From Hypomesus transpacificus (taxonomy: Eukaryota > Chordata > Actinopteri > Osmeriformes > Osmeridae), in contig NC_061065.1 in the NCBI RefSeq assembly GCF_021917145.1, positions 9,042,351-9,106,350 on the forward strand: DNA of 64,000 nt. Direction: 5' to 3'. Shown in pieces: positions 41,737-57,830 of the stretch. The translations under genes were made by a program, and so were the position numbers. Under the pieces are notes generated by a model. That model was not told the origin of the DNA, searched no databases, and saw only the letters and a list, made by a program, of their open reading frames with translations. Within the stretch, counting starts at the first letter, position 1. Each line of letters opens with the position of its first letter.

Positions 41737-44700
41737 CAGACAGACAGATAGAAATACACAAAGGGAATCAGCTTTAGCCACATTTGCTGAAACGTGTGTT
41801 TTGGCCTTCTATAGGGTATACAACATTTGTCAGATCAAGTCCCACGCAGAGAGCAGACTGGTATACCTGGTTGGTGTTCTTGGGAGAGTGTTTCGGACGC
41901 GGCTCGGGATGTCGGGCACTTCAGGCATGCTTTTGTGGTCTTTCCATTGCGTGACAGACACACCCTCTTGGCCTGGGACAAGAACAAGCAAATACACTAC
42001 ATGTAAAAGTCTAATCTACTAAATATTCTATGCACTGTTAACATCAAAATGTGTTTAATTGATTTTTTTTATGATCACACATGAAACTATAAAGGTTAAA
42101 ATACCTTTCACACTGTTTCCATTACTGGTCTTCTGACTCGTGCTTGTGCCATTCTGACTATTAGTCTGAAACAAGAACAGCAGAATAACTTAAACGTGTC
42201 CGTGTCTAAGACGTGATGTTTCTTTTACTGATGCAGTGCTGCAACACTTAGCAGACACTCTTATCCAGAGCGACTTACAGTAAGTACAGGGACATTCCCC
42301 GGAGGCAAGTAGGGTGAATTGCCTTGCCCAAGGACACAAGTAATTTGGCATGCCCGGGAATCGAACCAACAACCTTCTAATAAATAGCCCGAGTCCCTAA
42401 CCGCTCAGCCATCTGACCCCACGGAATCTACCGTTTATGGCTCAAAATTGGCAAACAAATGAGTGGCATAAGAAGCACAACAACGTTTACAGCAGACAGA
42501 CAGACAAGCAGACAGACAGACAAGCAGAGAGACAGACAGACAGACAGACAGTCAGACAAGCACACAGACTGACAAGCAGACCGACAGACAGACAGACAAG
42601 CAGACAGACTGATAAGCAGACAGACAGACAGAAACAGACAGACAAGCAGACAGACAAGCAGACAGACAAGCAGACAGACAGACAGACAAGCAGCCAGGCA
42701 GATGGACAGTCAGACAGAAAGGCTGATAGTTGAAAGATTGATTGTCATCCTTACTTTTGCACTTTCAGATTTAGTCTGGGCATCAGTTTTTCTGGAAATG
42801 AACATAGAAATAAATTAGACAGAAGTACCATTTTCACTTGGAATTCAACCCACATTTTAACACATAAAATGTCCATGATTTAAGGTTCAGTTAAACATAT
42901 AAAACTGCAACTGTCTTCCCGATCTTGTCCAATTCAGTGTTTCTTGTCAAAACCAAAAAATTCTAATATTGTACTGTCAATTGACAACCTAACCACTGAT
43001 GTGCAGGTGTGTAATTACACAGAAGTACCATTTTCATTTGGAATTTCACCAACATTTGAACATAACAACATAATAACATAATATCCATTATTTAAAAATC
43101 AACGATCAAACTGCAATTGTCTTCCCGATCTAGTGTTTCTTGACAACCTTCCAACTGACGTGCAGGTGTGGTGCCTAATGATTTGTCATGTCAGTCAGCA
43201 GCTGTCCTTCTTGGGAAGTTCCTGGAGAGGACTGACTCATCTTGAGTGTTTAAGATCTGGCACCTGCCCAGGTGTAGTCATGCTTGACCAATTCTTCATA
43301 CATAGCAAAACAACTGGGAGTTGGCCACAGTACTGGAAAGACAAGACTCAAATATTTACCTGCACCACCCAGTGATGATTATTTTTTGACTGTTTGCCAA
43401 AAGGGGAAAAGTCAATGGGTTTGGGTGTGGCAGCATATAAATCACATGGAATCAACTGTAGATCCTCAATATGAAAAGTGCCATTGGTTTCTTCTTTAAC
43501 AGTAGAGTGGCAAATCCTAGCAAACTCCAAATGCCAATTACCGAACATACATACAAAAACATAAATACAAATTGAAAACAAAAAGGAAAATACAAAAGCA
43601 GCCCTTGAATCTGTTGATTCAATTGGTTTCCATATACAGTGCCCTCCAAAAGTATTGGAACAGTGAGGCCAATTCCTTTATTTTTGCTGTAGACTGAAAA
43701 CATTTGGGCTTGACATCAAACGATGAATGTGAAACCAGAGATCAACGTTTCAGCTTTTATTTCCAGGTATTTACATCAGGATCTGATGCACAAATTAGAA
43801 AATATCACCTTTTTGTTCGAACCCACCCATTTGTCACGTGAGCAAAAGTATTGGAACATATGACTGACAGGTGTGTTTTGTTGCCCAGGTGTGTCCTATT
43901 ACATACATTATTCAATCAATAAATACCACTGAATGTCTACACTCAGGTTCAGATTGGGTAAGATAGGTTTTGTCTATGCAGACTGTATTCAGAGGTGAAA
44001 ACAACATGAAAACCGGAGCGCTGTCTTTGGGTGAAAAACAAGCAATTGTGAGTCTTAGAGAAGATGGAAAATCAATCAGAGCCATTGCAGAAACATTGGC
44101 CATAGCCAGTACAACCATTTGGAATGTCCTGAAGAAGAAGAAAACTACTGGTGTACTAAGTAACAGACGTCGAACAGGTAGACCAAGGAAAACATCAGCA
44201 GTTGATGACAGAAACATTGTGAGAGCTGTAAAGAAAGACCCTAAAACAACTGTTAGTGAGATCAGCAACAACCTCCAGATGGCAGGAGTGAAGGTATCAC
44301 TATCTACTGTTCGCAGAAGACTTCATGAACAAAAGTACAAGGGCTACACCAGAAGATGCAAACCACTCATTAGCAAGAAGAATAGGAAGGCCAGGCTGGA
44401 ATTTGCCAAAAAGTACAGAGATGAACCTCAAAGTTTTATGGACTGATGAGACAAAGATTAACTTTTACCAAAGTGATGGAAAGGCTAAAGTTTGGAGAAA
44501 GAAAGGAACTGCTCATGATCCCAAACACACAAGCTCATCTGTGAAACACGGTGGAGGTAATGTCATGGCTTGGGCTTGCATGGCTTCTTCTAGGACGGGC
44601 TCATTAATCTTCATTGAGGATGTAACACATGATGGCAGCAGCAAAATGAACTCGGAAGTCTACAGAAACATTTTGTCTGCCAATTTAAGGAAAGATGCAA

Positions 44701-45508
44701 CCAAACTGATTGGCAGAGCCTTCATCATGCAGCAAGATAACGACCCAAAACACACTGCCAAAACAACAAAGGAGTTCATCAGGGGCAAGAAATGGAAGGT
44801 ATTAGACTGGCCAAGTCAATCTCCAGACTTAAACCCTATAGAGCATGCATTTTACCTGCTTAAGAGGAGACTGAAGGGAGGAACTCCACAAAACAAACAA
44901 CAACTGAAAGAGGCTGCAGTGAAAGCCTGGGAAAGCATCAAAAAGGAAGAATGCAAAAGTTTGGTGACGTCAATGGGTCACAGACTTGCTGCAGTTATTG
45001 AAAGCAAAGGATTTGCAACTAAATATTAAGTCTTATTCACTTAAATATGTTTTAAGTATATCTGTTCCAATACTTTTGCTCACATGACAAATGGGTGGAT
45101 TCAAACAAAATGTGATATTTTCTTAGTTGTGCATCAGATCCTGATGTAAATACCTGGAAATAAAAGCTGAAACGTTGATCTCTGGTCTCACGTTCATTAT
45201 TTGATGTCAAGCCCAAATGTTTTCAGTCTACAGCAAAAATAAAGGAATTCGCCTCACTGTTCCAATACTTTTGGAGGGCACTGTATTCCCCACAATCAGT
45301 TTTTGCAAAACCCAAGCAACAACATTTTTTGTATTTAACTCAAATATTCTGGTTCTACTGGACAGCCGGCTGCTCACCTGTGACAGCGAATGCAGACGGC
45401 GAGGAGAGTGATGAGGCTGACGAGGAGGAGGAGGGAGGTCGTGCACACCTCAAGAGAAGAGGATCCCATCAGGGTCCAGTCAGAAACACCCTCTGCCATG
45501 GGAGCCAT
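41498..45508 (-). CDS. Putative small transmembrane adaptor (LIME/LAT-like), partial exon model
   Basis: No firm family match. The first coding exon, 45508-45378, reads a short exterior (MAPMAEGVSDWTLMGSSSLE), one membrane span (SLLLLVSLITLLAV) and at once a CIRCHR palmitoylation-type motif, like LAT (CVHCHR) and LIME1. It joins in phase to 43516-43360, which carries PCDLYAATPKPIDFSPFG. Downstream candidate exons 42791-42755, 42165-42105, 41972-41867 and 41588-41498 agree in phase with each other and end in a proline-rich tail (PSRPTRPPSPPPINP, stop at 41498). The join between 43360 and 42791 does not fit in phase, so an exon of length 3n+2 is missing or the gene is damaged. An open stretch at 43332-43264 contains MYEELVKHDY, a YEEL motif like Src-family SH2 sites. 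Human LIME1 lies next to SLC2A4RG, the ZNF395 paralogue, which supports the idea. Confidence 0.5.
41637..41735. repeat. (GA)n with a ~28-base G run
   Basis: A GA-rich array interrupted by about 28 consecutive G at 41,664-41,691. It sits in the intron just before the last candidate exon of the adaptor-like gene. Homopolymer length is probably unreliable. Confidence 0.9.
42247..42420 (-). mobile_element. tRNA-derived SINE, copy 3 (tail truncated)
   Basis: Same modules as the copy at 38,262 (CTTAGCAGACACTCTTATCC, GGGAATCGAACC, CCGCTCAGCCATCTGACCCC) but lacking the outermost tail. In an intron of the adaptor-like gene. Confidence 0.88.
42492..42720. repeat. (GACA)n-type microsatellite
   Basis: A GACAGACAAGCA-type tetranucleotide array of about 230 bp with interspersed AAGCA units. 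Intronic, no coding role. Confidence 0.93.
42820..43170. repeat. Degenerate ~190 bp tandem duplication
   Basis: The block starting AGAAGTACCATTTTCACTTG at 42,820 reappears at 43,021 (AGAAGTACCATTTTCATTTG). Both contain CTTCCCGATC..AGTGTTTCTTG and end near GACGTGCAGGTGTG / GATGTGCAGGTGTG. The second copy is shorter because of deletions. Confidence 0.8.
43637..45283 (+). mobile_element. Tc1-like DNA transposon, complete ends
   Basis: A 1,647-bp element flanked by the TA target duplication. Ends CAGTGCCCTCCAAAAGTATT are repeated inverted. The inverted repeats are about 220 bp long (43,637-43,858 and 45,065-45,283), and each holds a second inner copy of AGCAAAAGTATTGGAACA, an IR/DR arrangement typical of fish Tc1 elements. 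It lies antisense in the first coding intron of the adaptor-like gene. The arms differ at only a few positions, suggesting a fairly recent insertion. Confidence 0.97.
44006..45029 (+). pseudogene. Tc1 transposase, broken by one short deletion
   Basis: Start MKTGALSLGEKQAIVSLRED. Paired helix-turn-helix DNA-binding part with the GRPRKTS hook, then a DDE catalytic domain with VLWTDETKI, QQDNDPKHTA and DLNPIEHAF (DD34E). The frame shifts between RDEPQSF and VLWTDE at about 44,429-44,440. Relatives have RDEPQ-FWN-KVLWTDE, so a 14-bp loss between two copies of CAAAGTT explains it exactly (14 = 3n+2, matching the observed frame change). Otherwise intact to SKGFATKY. Confidence 0.93.
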
Positions 45509-47589
45509 GGTCTATCTGTCTCTACTTCTCCCTTTCTGTTCTCTGTCCTATCTTTTCTTCTCGGCTGTGGGATGAAGAAGGGTCAAACAGGAGGAGTGGT
45601 GAACAGCTGCTAAGTCACGTAACATACAGAGGGAAAAATCTAGATTTAGCTCAATCATTTCAGATCATCAAGCGTAGAGTACCAGCTGGTGTGAACATTA
45701 GCAGTATTGATGAAGGCTCATAGTACACATTTACACCTAAACAATACAAGGATAACACACCTCTGTCAAGCCACCAGGCATTCTACATAAACACAAGAAG
45801 ATCTGTGTAGCACTTCGTAGCTACTGACTTTGTGAGCCCCTTTATAGTAAGTGTTTTACAAAGCTTCTGCTAAAAGAATGTTCTTATTATTATTATTACC
45901 TTCTGTGGGCTTGATGTAAGTTCTTCTTGGTTCCGTCTCCTTGGTTGGCAGCTGACAAGAAAAGTAGACCAGTCTCTCCCCTCTGATCTATCCAACTGAG
46001 AAATGTCCTTCACCTGGACACATCTTATGCTGTCTCCCCAGCCCTCCAGGAAGTCTAATGTCTTCATCACTGATGTGCATCATGATAGCTGACATACCAG
46101 TGCTTTAAACAAACCAGCTTGGAAGCATGAAAGAGGCGTTGGCAACTGGTGCAGTCACATTTCTGACGCTAAGCAAAACACAGCTGTTGAGTGAATGTTA
46201 AAATCTGATTACATCCTTTTTTGTCCTTAATGATTTATTACATCAAATACAGCAAAACTGTTTTCATGTCTACATCAATGACGTGTATGACAATACTGCC
46301 CTCTACAGGTAGTTTACTATACTTTAGCAAACTACACAACAATTTGACTCTTTGGAGTCCAAATAACCATATTGCTACTGGGTTCAGTTTTACAGTGACT
46401 AGGACTAGGAAGGAAAAACAAATATAATTCACAAACATATCTGAGACAAGGGACTGATTCTCATATCAAAAAGAGATTCTACTAGTCATCAAGAGTTGCC
46501 AGCAGGCATAAATCCTTTCCCTCCACCAGAAACTAATGGGATTGGCTGCAACCCACCAGATCACTCACCAAGGAGCTGATCACAATCAAGTGTTTGTCAT
46601 AGTGCAAGAGCACGAGTTGAATGGGTTTGTCGAGTTTTCACAGATCTGTATGACTGATTCTGGAACGTTTGATCAGGGCCCTTCCTTGGTCACACCCAAA
46701 AACCTCCACAGACCTGCCAGGTGGGAATGCAGCGGTGTCTCACCCCCCCCCCCCCCGCCCCCCCCGAATCTATGATTACCTAGTATCTAAAGTCAACCAA
46801 CCAGAATCACCCCTAGTGACTCTCTTGAGACTGATGGAATGCATGGTTAGATCTGTGGTCGCTAGGGAATGAGGAAACATGGAAGGAAACCACTTCATTG
46901 ACATGGAATGCAGCCCCTGAAATAGGTTATATCCTGAGCACTTGAGGAGATATCATGAGATCAAAGGAAGCACAGTCTGACAGGAATACAGCTGTTTTCA
47001 GTATGCAGTCTTGATTTATGACCAATTTGAGATTTGCTTGACATTTTTATGCTACAATATCATGCAGGCAAGCCCATGAGTTAACACATCTCTCAACAAT
47101 TTTCAATTCCCTAGAGTTCCTCTAAGACCTCTCACTCATCCATAATCAGATTAGGTGGAAATTATCCTCCCTCCATCCCTCCCACAACCAAATTACAGTG
47201 TGTTCCACTTCTTACAACTGCCCTTTGTTTGTTCCAATCCCCTGCTTCAACTCGCTAAAGCTTGGTACAGTTTAATCCAGATTTAATATTTTGCTGACTG
47301 CTACTTTAACAGTGACTGGTCCATTGTATCAGACGTTAGAGTCAAACGCAAGCCTGTTGATAAGAAAGTCTGCCTGAGATGATTACTGTACTTCATTTTT
47401 CATTCAAGAATGACCACTAATAGATGCTGTGGAAACGCATTAATATCCCCAAATTATATTATATTTAAGGCAACTCATTTCCATAATTTATAGTATGAGC
47501 ATGAAAAAATATATTTATAAATTCATAATATTCATATTTTCAAAACAATAAACTGTTTACAAATAAAAGAAACATTCCTCTCCTCCACC
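45509..47589. other. Adaptor-like gene / PAQR8 intergenic stretch
   Basis: No exon recognised. It contains a poly-C run at 46,741-46,766. The leftward minus-strand promoter for the adaptor-like gene and the PAQR8 3' UTR should lie here. An AATAAA on the minus strand at 46,234-46,239 is one possible PAQR8 end, but it would imply a long 3' UTR. Confidence 0.5.
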
Positions 47590-48633
47590 TCACTCCTGTC
47601 CTTTGCCAAGTCTTCTCTGAACTTGTCTCCTCATGAGAAAAGCAGTCAGGGCACTACAGAACACCAACACTACAAAAGACACACCGGCGAAGCACAGCTT
47701 CCTCTCTCCATACACCTCCAGCAGCGTATCCCTCCGCCGGCTATAGTCCCCCGCTATGGCCTCCAACTGACAGACGGTGCACAGTGACAGAAACACATGG
47801 AAGATCTGGTGGGCCTGACCCAGGATGTCACAGCGACCTGGGAAGAAGCGCTCAGGAATGGGACAGGAGAAGAAGAAGGCGGCCAGCAGGAAGAAAGCCA
47901 CCTGGAAGCTATGGAGGGGCAGCGCTGGGTCATCTTTCCAGGTCTGGGTGGCCAGGCGATGAGCCACGGGGCTGATGTCCAGCAGGTACGCCAGGCTGGT
48001 GGGCACCAGCTGGCAAACCTTGCGGTGGAGCGGGTACGGTCGGCGATAACGCGACTTGGCGAAGCAGCAGGAAGCACAGGAGAGCCACCCCAGGAGGAAG
48101 GCTCCAGGGAGGTACCAGGACCCCACGCTGCTCTCCCTCCAGGCAGGCTGCGAGCAGTAGAAGTAGTGTCCCAGGGCGCAGCCGTACTGGTACACCGCCA
48201 CCCCCACGTAGTCCAGGAAGAACAACGAGTAGTGGGCCAGCTCCGAGTGAGACTGCAGCAGGTGGGCTGTAGCGCTGCAGCACAGGTAGGTGAGGGCAGA
48301 CAGCAGGTAGAGGCAGAGGGGCAGGGAGGCCAGTTCCAGACTGGGACCCCATGCCCCTACGAGGGCCCAGAAACGCAGCAGCAACAGGGGCCCTGTTAGC
48401 AGGTGGCTCCACACGTTCAGAGACTCGTTGTGCCTCTGGAACAGACTGAGGAGGTAGCAGCGCCAGTCTTGGCCCACGGGCCGGTAGCCCGATAGGATGT
48501 AGGGCTCCCTGAAGAGGCTGGGGACGAGGTAAGCGGGGACTGTGGGGCTGGGGGAGGGCAGGGAGACGAGGAGGTCAGAGATGTGGGGGAGACGGCTGAG
48601 CTGCCTCACGCTCAGAGTCAGGGTGTCGGACAT
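47590..48633 (-). CDS. paqr8: PAQR8-type membrane progestin receptor (mPR beta)
   Basis: Seven-transmembrane receptor of the progestin and adipoQ receptor family, thought to mediate rapid non-genomic steroid signalling at the cell surface. A single coding exon of 347 aa. Signature parts: LFREPYILSGYRPVGQDWR, HNESLNVWSHLL, SATAHLLQSHSELAHYSLFF, DYVGVAVYQYG, YRRPYPLHRKVCQLVP, DISPVAHR, and PERFFPGRCDILGQAHQIFH with the conserved histidines. The length matches human PAQR8 (354 aa). The neighbours MCM3 and IL17A/F are the same as at human 6p12, favouring PAQR8 over PAQR7. It starts at the first in-frame ATG, before a family-like LSVRQLSRLPHI segment. Confidence 0.95.
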   Translation of the reverse strand: MSDTLTLSVRQLSRLPHISDLLVSLPSPSPTVPAYLVPSLFREPYILSGYRPVGQDWRCYLLSLFQRHNESLNVWSHLLTGPLLLLRFWALVGAWGPSLELASLPLCLYLLSALTYLCCSATAHLLQSHSELAHYSLFFLDYVGVAVYQYGCALGHYFYCSQPAWRESSVGSWYLPGAFLLGWLSCASCCFAKSRYRRPYPLHRKVCQLVPTSLAYLLDISPVAHRLATQTWKDDPALPLHSFQVAFFLLAAFFFSCPIPERFFPGRCDILGQAHQIFHVFLSLCTVCQLEAIAGDYSRRRDTLLEVYGERKLCFAGVSFVVLVFCSALTAFLMRRQVQRRLGKGQE

Positions 48634-48649
48634 GGTGGTGGTTGGAGAG

Positions 48650-48790
48650 GGGAGGTGGAAAGATGGAGTGAGGGGGGTGGAGGGGTTGAGAGAGGGGGGT
48701 GGAGGGGTGGAGAGATAGGTGGGTGGAGTGAGGGGGTGGAGGAATGGAGGAGTGGAGAAGGAGGGTGTAGTGATGGGGATGGAGGGGGGT
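48650..48790. repeat. GGGTGGA-type minisatellite just upstream of PAQR8 start
   Basis: An irregular array of GGTGGAGGGGTGGAGAG-like units with plus-strand G-rich, minus-strand CCACCCC sequence. It begins only about 20 bp before the PAQR8 ATG, so in the transcript it is either 5' UTR or the pyrimidine tract of the leader intron. Confidence 0.8.
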
Positions 48791-49681
48791 GTAGGGGTGA
48801 AGAAGCTCAGATGGAGGAGGTAAAGCGATGGAGTGTCCTTCAGGAACTACGTTGTGCTCTGCTGTGATAATAAGAGTAGAAAAAGACCAGATATTCATCA
48901 TCGTCTAAAAATGAACACCTTAACTACATCCCTGCAACACAAATGTAATGCCCGGGTTACACAAACATTACCATCTAGTGGAGAGGGAGCTTCAACACAG
49001 AACCTTGAAAACAAAAAACATATTTCAACCCTCCCTTAAACATTTGTCACTTGTTATTGCTTCTATATGTCTAAGGTCAGACCAGGTTTACCCTGTCACT
49101 GAAGAATGCCGTCCAGTCGGTTTTTTACTCCCAGCCTAATCTACTGCAAATGATTCTCATTAACAGGTTGATTTGTGGAATTAGATTACTAACAGTCGAA
49201 GACAGCACAACCACCCTAAGGAGTGTAGCTCTCTGGGAACAGGATTTGACAGGCTTCTTGTTGTTTTGTCTAACAATGGAAAGCAATGCAGTCACACCTG
49301 TAAACCTTCCAGCATATAATTCCACTCCCCCAACAGAACACAGCACCTGGTCATAGCAAACACAAACATTTATGAAGACTTTGTATATGTTAGAAGTTGT
49401 AACTAACATATGATGTGCTGTCATTTTCATTAGTGGGGGTTAGTTAGCGCATAATCTCCTCCAAAAAACATAATTTCAAAACTCTTTCAATTTCGACTAT
49501 ATGGGTTTGTTGACAACAACGGTTTAACCCACAAAAAGATACACTGAATTTGAATAAGAAAGGATGTTAATGCAGCCACGGCAATGAAGCCTACGCAGGT
49601 CGGTCTGAATATACTATACATATTTATGTAAACCGATGTCAGAGTGATTTGATTGTTTGAAACCAGCATCTGATCACCTAC

Positions 49682-49800
49682 CTGTCTCCTCTCGGTTTCC
49701 ACAACACAACTGTTGCTGCTGCGGCTTGAAGGTTAGTGTAGAATATCACAAAGCTTCAAAGCTGCCTGCCCATCGCTGCTCATGCCCGACAGAGATGCGC
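49682..49800 (-). other. Probable non-coding 5' exon of PAQR8
   Basis: On the minus strand a strong donor, GACAG|GTAGGTG, ends at 49,682. It closes a GC-richer stretch (GCAGCAGCAACAGTTG) without a long frame. PAQR8 genes usually have untranslated leader exons, so this is a likely one. The upstream edge is a guess. Confidence 0.4.
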
Positions 49801-50291
49801 AGATAGAAGTCTCCGGTCCTGAATTCTGACAAATCGTGTGGTTTCATTAGAGGACCAACCGATGTACTGCTGAAAATGCGATTGTCTCTGATGACTGGGC
49901 GGAGACTGGGTCAGCTGAGAATGAGAAAAAAATGAGAAAAAGCAGACAAGGGGCAATTGGCTAGCCAAAGTGTGATTACATAATTTTGTTAGTGACATAT
50001 CGTTTCGATGCGTGCACAACAGTGCAGTGTAGATAAACTGTGTGCATCACACGCAATAATTCAGGGTCTAAGGAGGTATGCATATTTTGCCTATTTGTCT
50101 GATGTGATTTTTTGTAGGCTGTTCATGATTTTGTAATCATAATTAAATGCGTTATAATACACTGGTCATGTATGCTGGTCTGGGACTGAGATTGTGACTG
50201 AGATAAATACTGCGTACGCAAGTTAGCGCCATCTAGATCTGAAATTGAGCTTCTCGGTTATCCCTGCTTTATCCGCCCATTTCCTGTTCAG

Positions 50292-50643
50292 TTTTCCCGC
50301 GAGTAGGGAAATGTTCATCGTTTTATACGCCAGTGTTCGCCTGAACAATTTTAGCCCAATTTAGGAAATGACCCAGACATTTGAATGTCGCTATAAAATC
50401 CTATATTCACTTCTATTTTGCAAAGCTTCTGATACAAAGTTTTTAATGGATAAGAACGCAGACTAATAAGTAATTTAAGGTTTTACTCTGCTAAGTCGGA
50501 AAATATATCTATCAAAACCATTGGTCAAGAAAGATAAAACGGAGGTACCCCATGTTTCCCCGCCAAATATGCAAAGTCTTGTGTGTAGTTTAGACCAATC
50601 AGAAGTCTCTTCCGAATGCCTGCTGCACTGCGTGGCGCGAAAA
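50292..50643 (+). promoter_or_regulatory. MCM3 promoter with E2F-like sites and CCAAT boxes
   Basis: TTTTCCCGCG at 50,292-50,301, TTTCCCCGCC near 50,557 and GGCGCGAAAA at 50,634-50,643 match E2F-type sites. CCAAT at 50,595-50,599 and its inverse ATTGG at 50,520-50,524 resemble NF-Y boxes. This architecture is typical of S-phase MCM gene promoters. The last site is 95 bp before the ATG. There is no TATA box. Confidence 0.7.
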
Positions 50644-50738
50644 GTTAGTAGTTGGGTTCTCAGAGCAACGGCGAACAACATTAATTACTGGAAACTTTTT
50701 TGTCAAAAAACGGAATCAGCATACAAAGTTATTACACA

Positions 50739-56770
<6,032 letters not shown>

Positions 56771-57222
56771 GAACGCCATCCATCTCGACTGTCGAGCGGG
56801 CTCCTGGGAGATCGACGAGAAGGCTGAGGTGTCTCCTGGTTTGAGACGGTGGGAGGGTTGAAGAACACTTTGAAGGGAGGACTGATTGATTTTCACTTGG
56901 ATTTATTGTTTTTATTTGTCAGTTGAAATTGTGTCCGTTGGTGGACCTTAGATGTTTTTTTTCCATGTACCCATTTTTCTTTATTGACTTCAAACTCATT
57001 CTCTGTGTTCACTGTTGAAGTCGAGATGATTGGGGTATGACTCATGTACAACCTGAATCAATGCGTTGCAATTCATACACATGTTTTATTTGTTTTTAAG
57101 GTTATGAAGCATTTTTTATGGTAAAGAAGACATTGTCATGTGTAAATATTACATTTTGTAAAAGAAAAAGAAAAACAAAGCTGTCATTGTAAACAGGCGA
57201 CTAATTGTTCAGCAAAACAAAA

Positions 57223-57228
57223 AATAAA
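57223..57228 (+). terminator. MCM3 polyadenylation signal AATAAA
   Basis: AATAAA about 450 bp after the MCM3 stop codon, within AT-rich 3' UTR-like sequence. Confidence 0.65.
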
Positions 57229-57596
57229 CTCTTAAATGTTGAACAGTAAAGTGTCTGGATATACAGAACATTTTCACAAGCAGGAGTCTCAAGCACAGAG
57301 TCTCAAGCTGGTGTTAAGAACAGAAACTCACTCCTACACATGGAGCCTGGTAGAAGTTCCCCCATGTGGTTTCTGACAATGAAACACGTCAGGCTCCTGA
57401 AATGACAAAGCATGTTCCGGAGCTCTAGTACCGTTGTGGGGAGTTCATATGAACATCCTGTATCAGCTTCTTATCTACAAAATCAGAAGCAGAGGGCAAA
57501 CTACTGTAGCCAGTGTTTCCAGGTGTGCTGTTTTCCCGTGGAATTGGACTACTTCTGAAGTGTTGGTTGACACCTGACAACCCTGACTCTAGCAGT

Positions 57597-57830
57597 CATC
57601 CCACAGCCTAGGAACCCAGCAGACTCTACTGTAGCCCAGCCTCGGAACCCAAATTCGACTGTACTCAACCCTATCTACATTTATTCATTTCATTTATTTA
57701 TTCTATCTACCCGGTAGACTCTACTGTAGCCAAGCCAAGCTACCCAAACTCTACTGTACTCAACCCTAGCTACCCAGTAGAGTCTACTGTAGCTTAGCCT
57801 AACGACCCAGCGGACTCTACTGTAGTCTGG
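57597..57830. repeat. Irregular tandem repeat with GACTCTACTGTAGCC units
   Basis: Five or six units of roughly 30-45 bp built on ACCCAGCAGACTCTACTGTA and ACTGTACTCAACCCTA variants, interrupted once by an ATTTATTC stretch near 57,680. Sits between MCM3 and IL17. Confidence 0.75.

Noticed and set aside
42437-42733. Open frame of TDRQ repeats
   Set aside because: Translation of the (GACA)n microsatellite.
43333-43359. 27-nt intron joining adaptor-like exon 43516-43360 to the open stretch 43332-43264
   Set aside because: GT and AG are present and the frame is kept, but 27 nt is too short for a vertebrate spliceosomal intron.
47797-48399. 200-codon plus-strand frame
   Set aside because: Antisense shadow of the PAQR8 coding exon in a GC-rich stretch.
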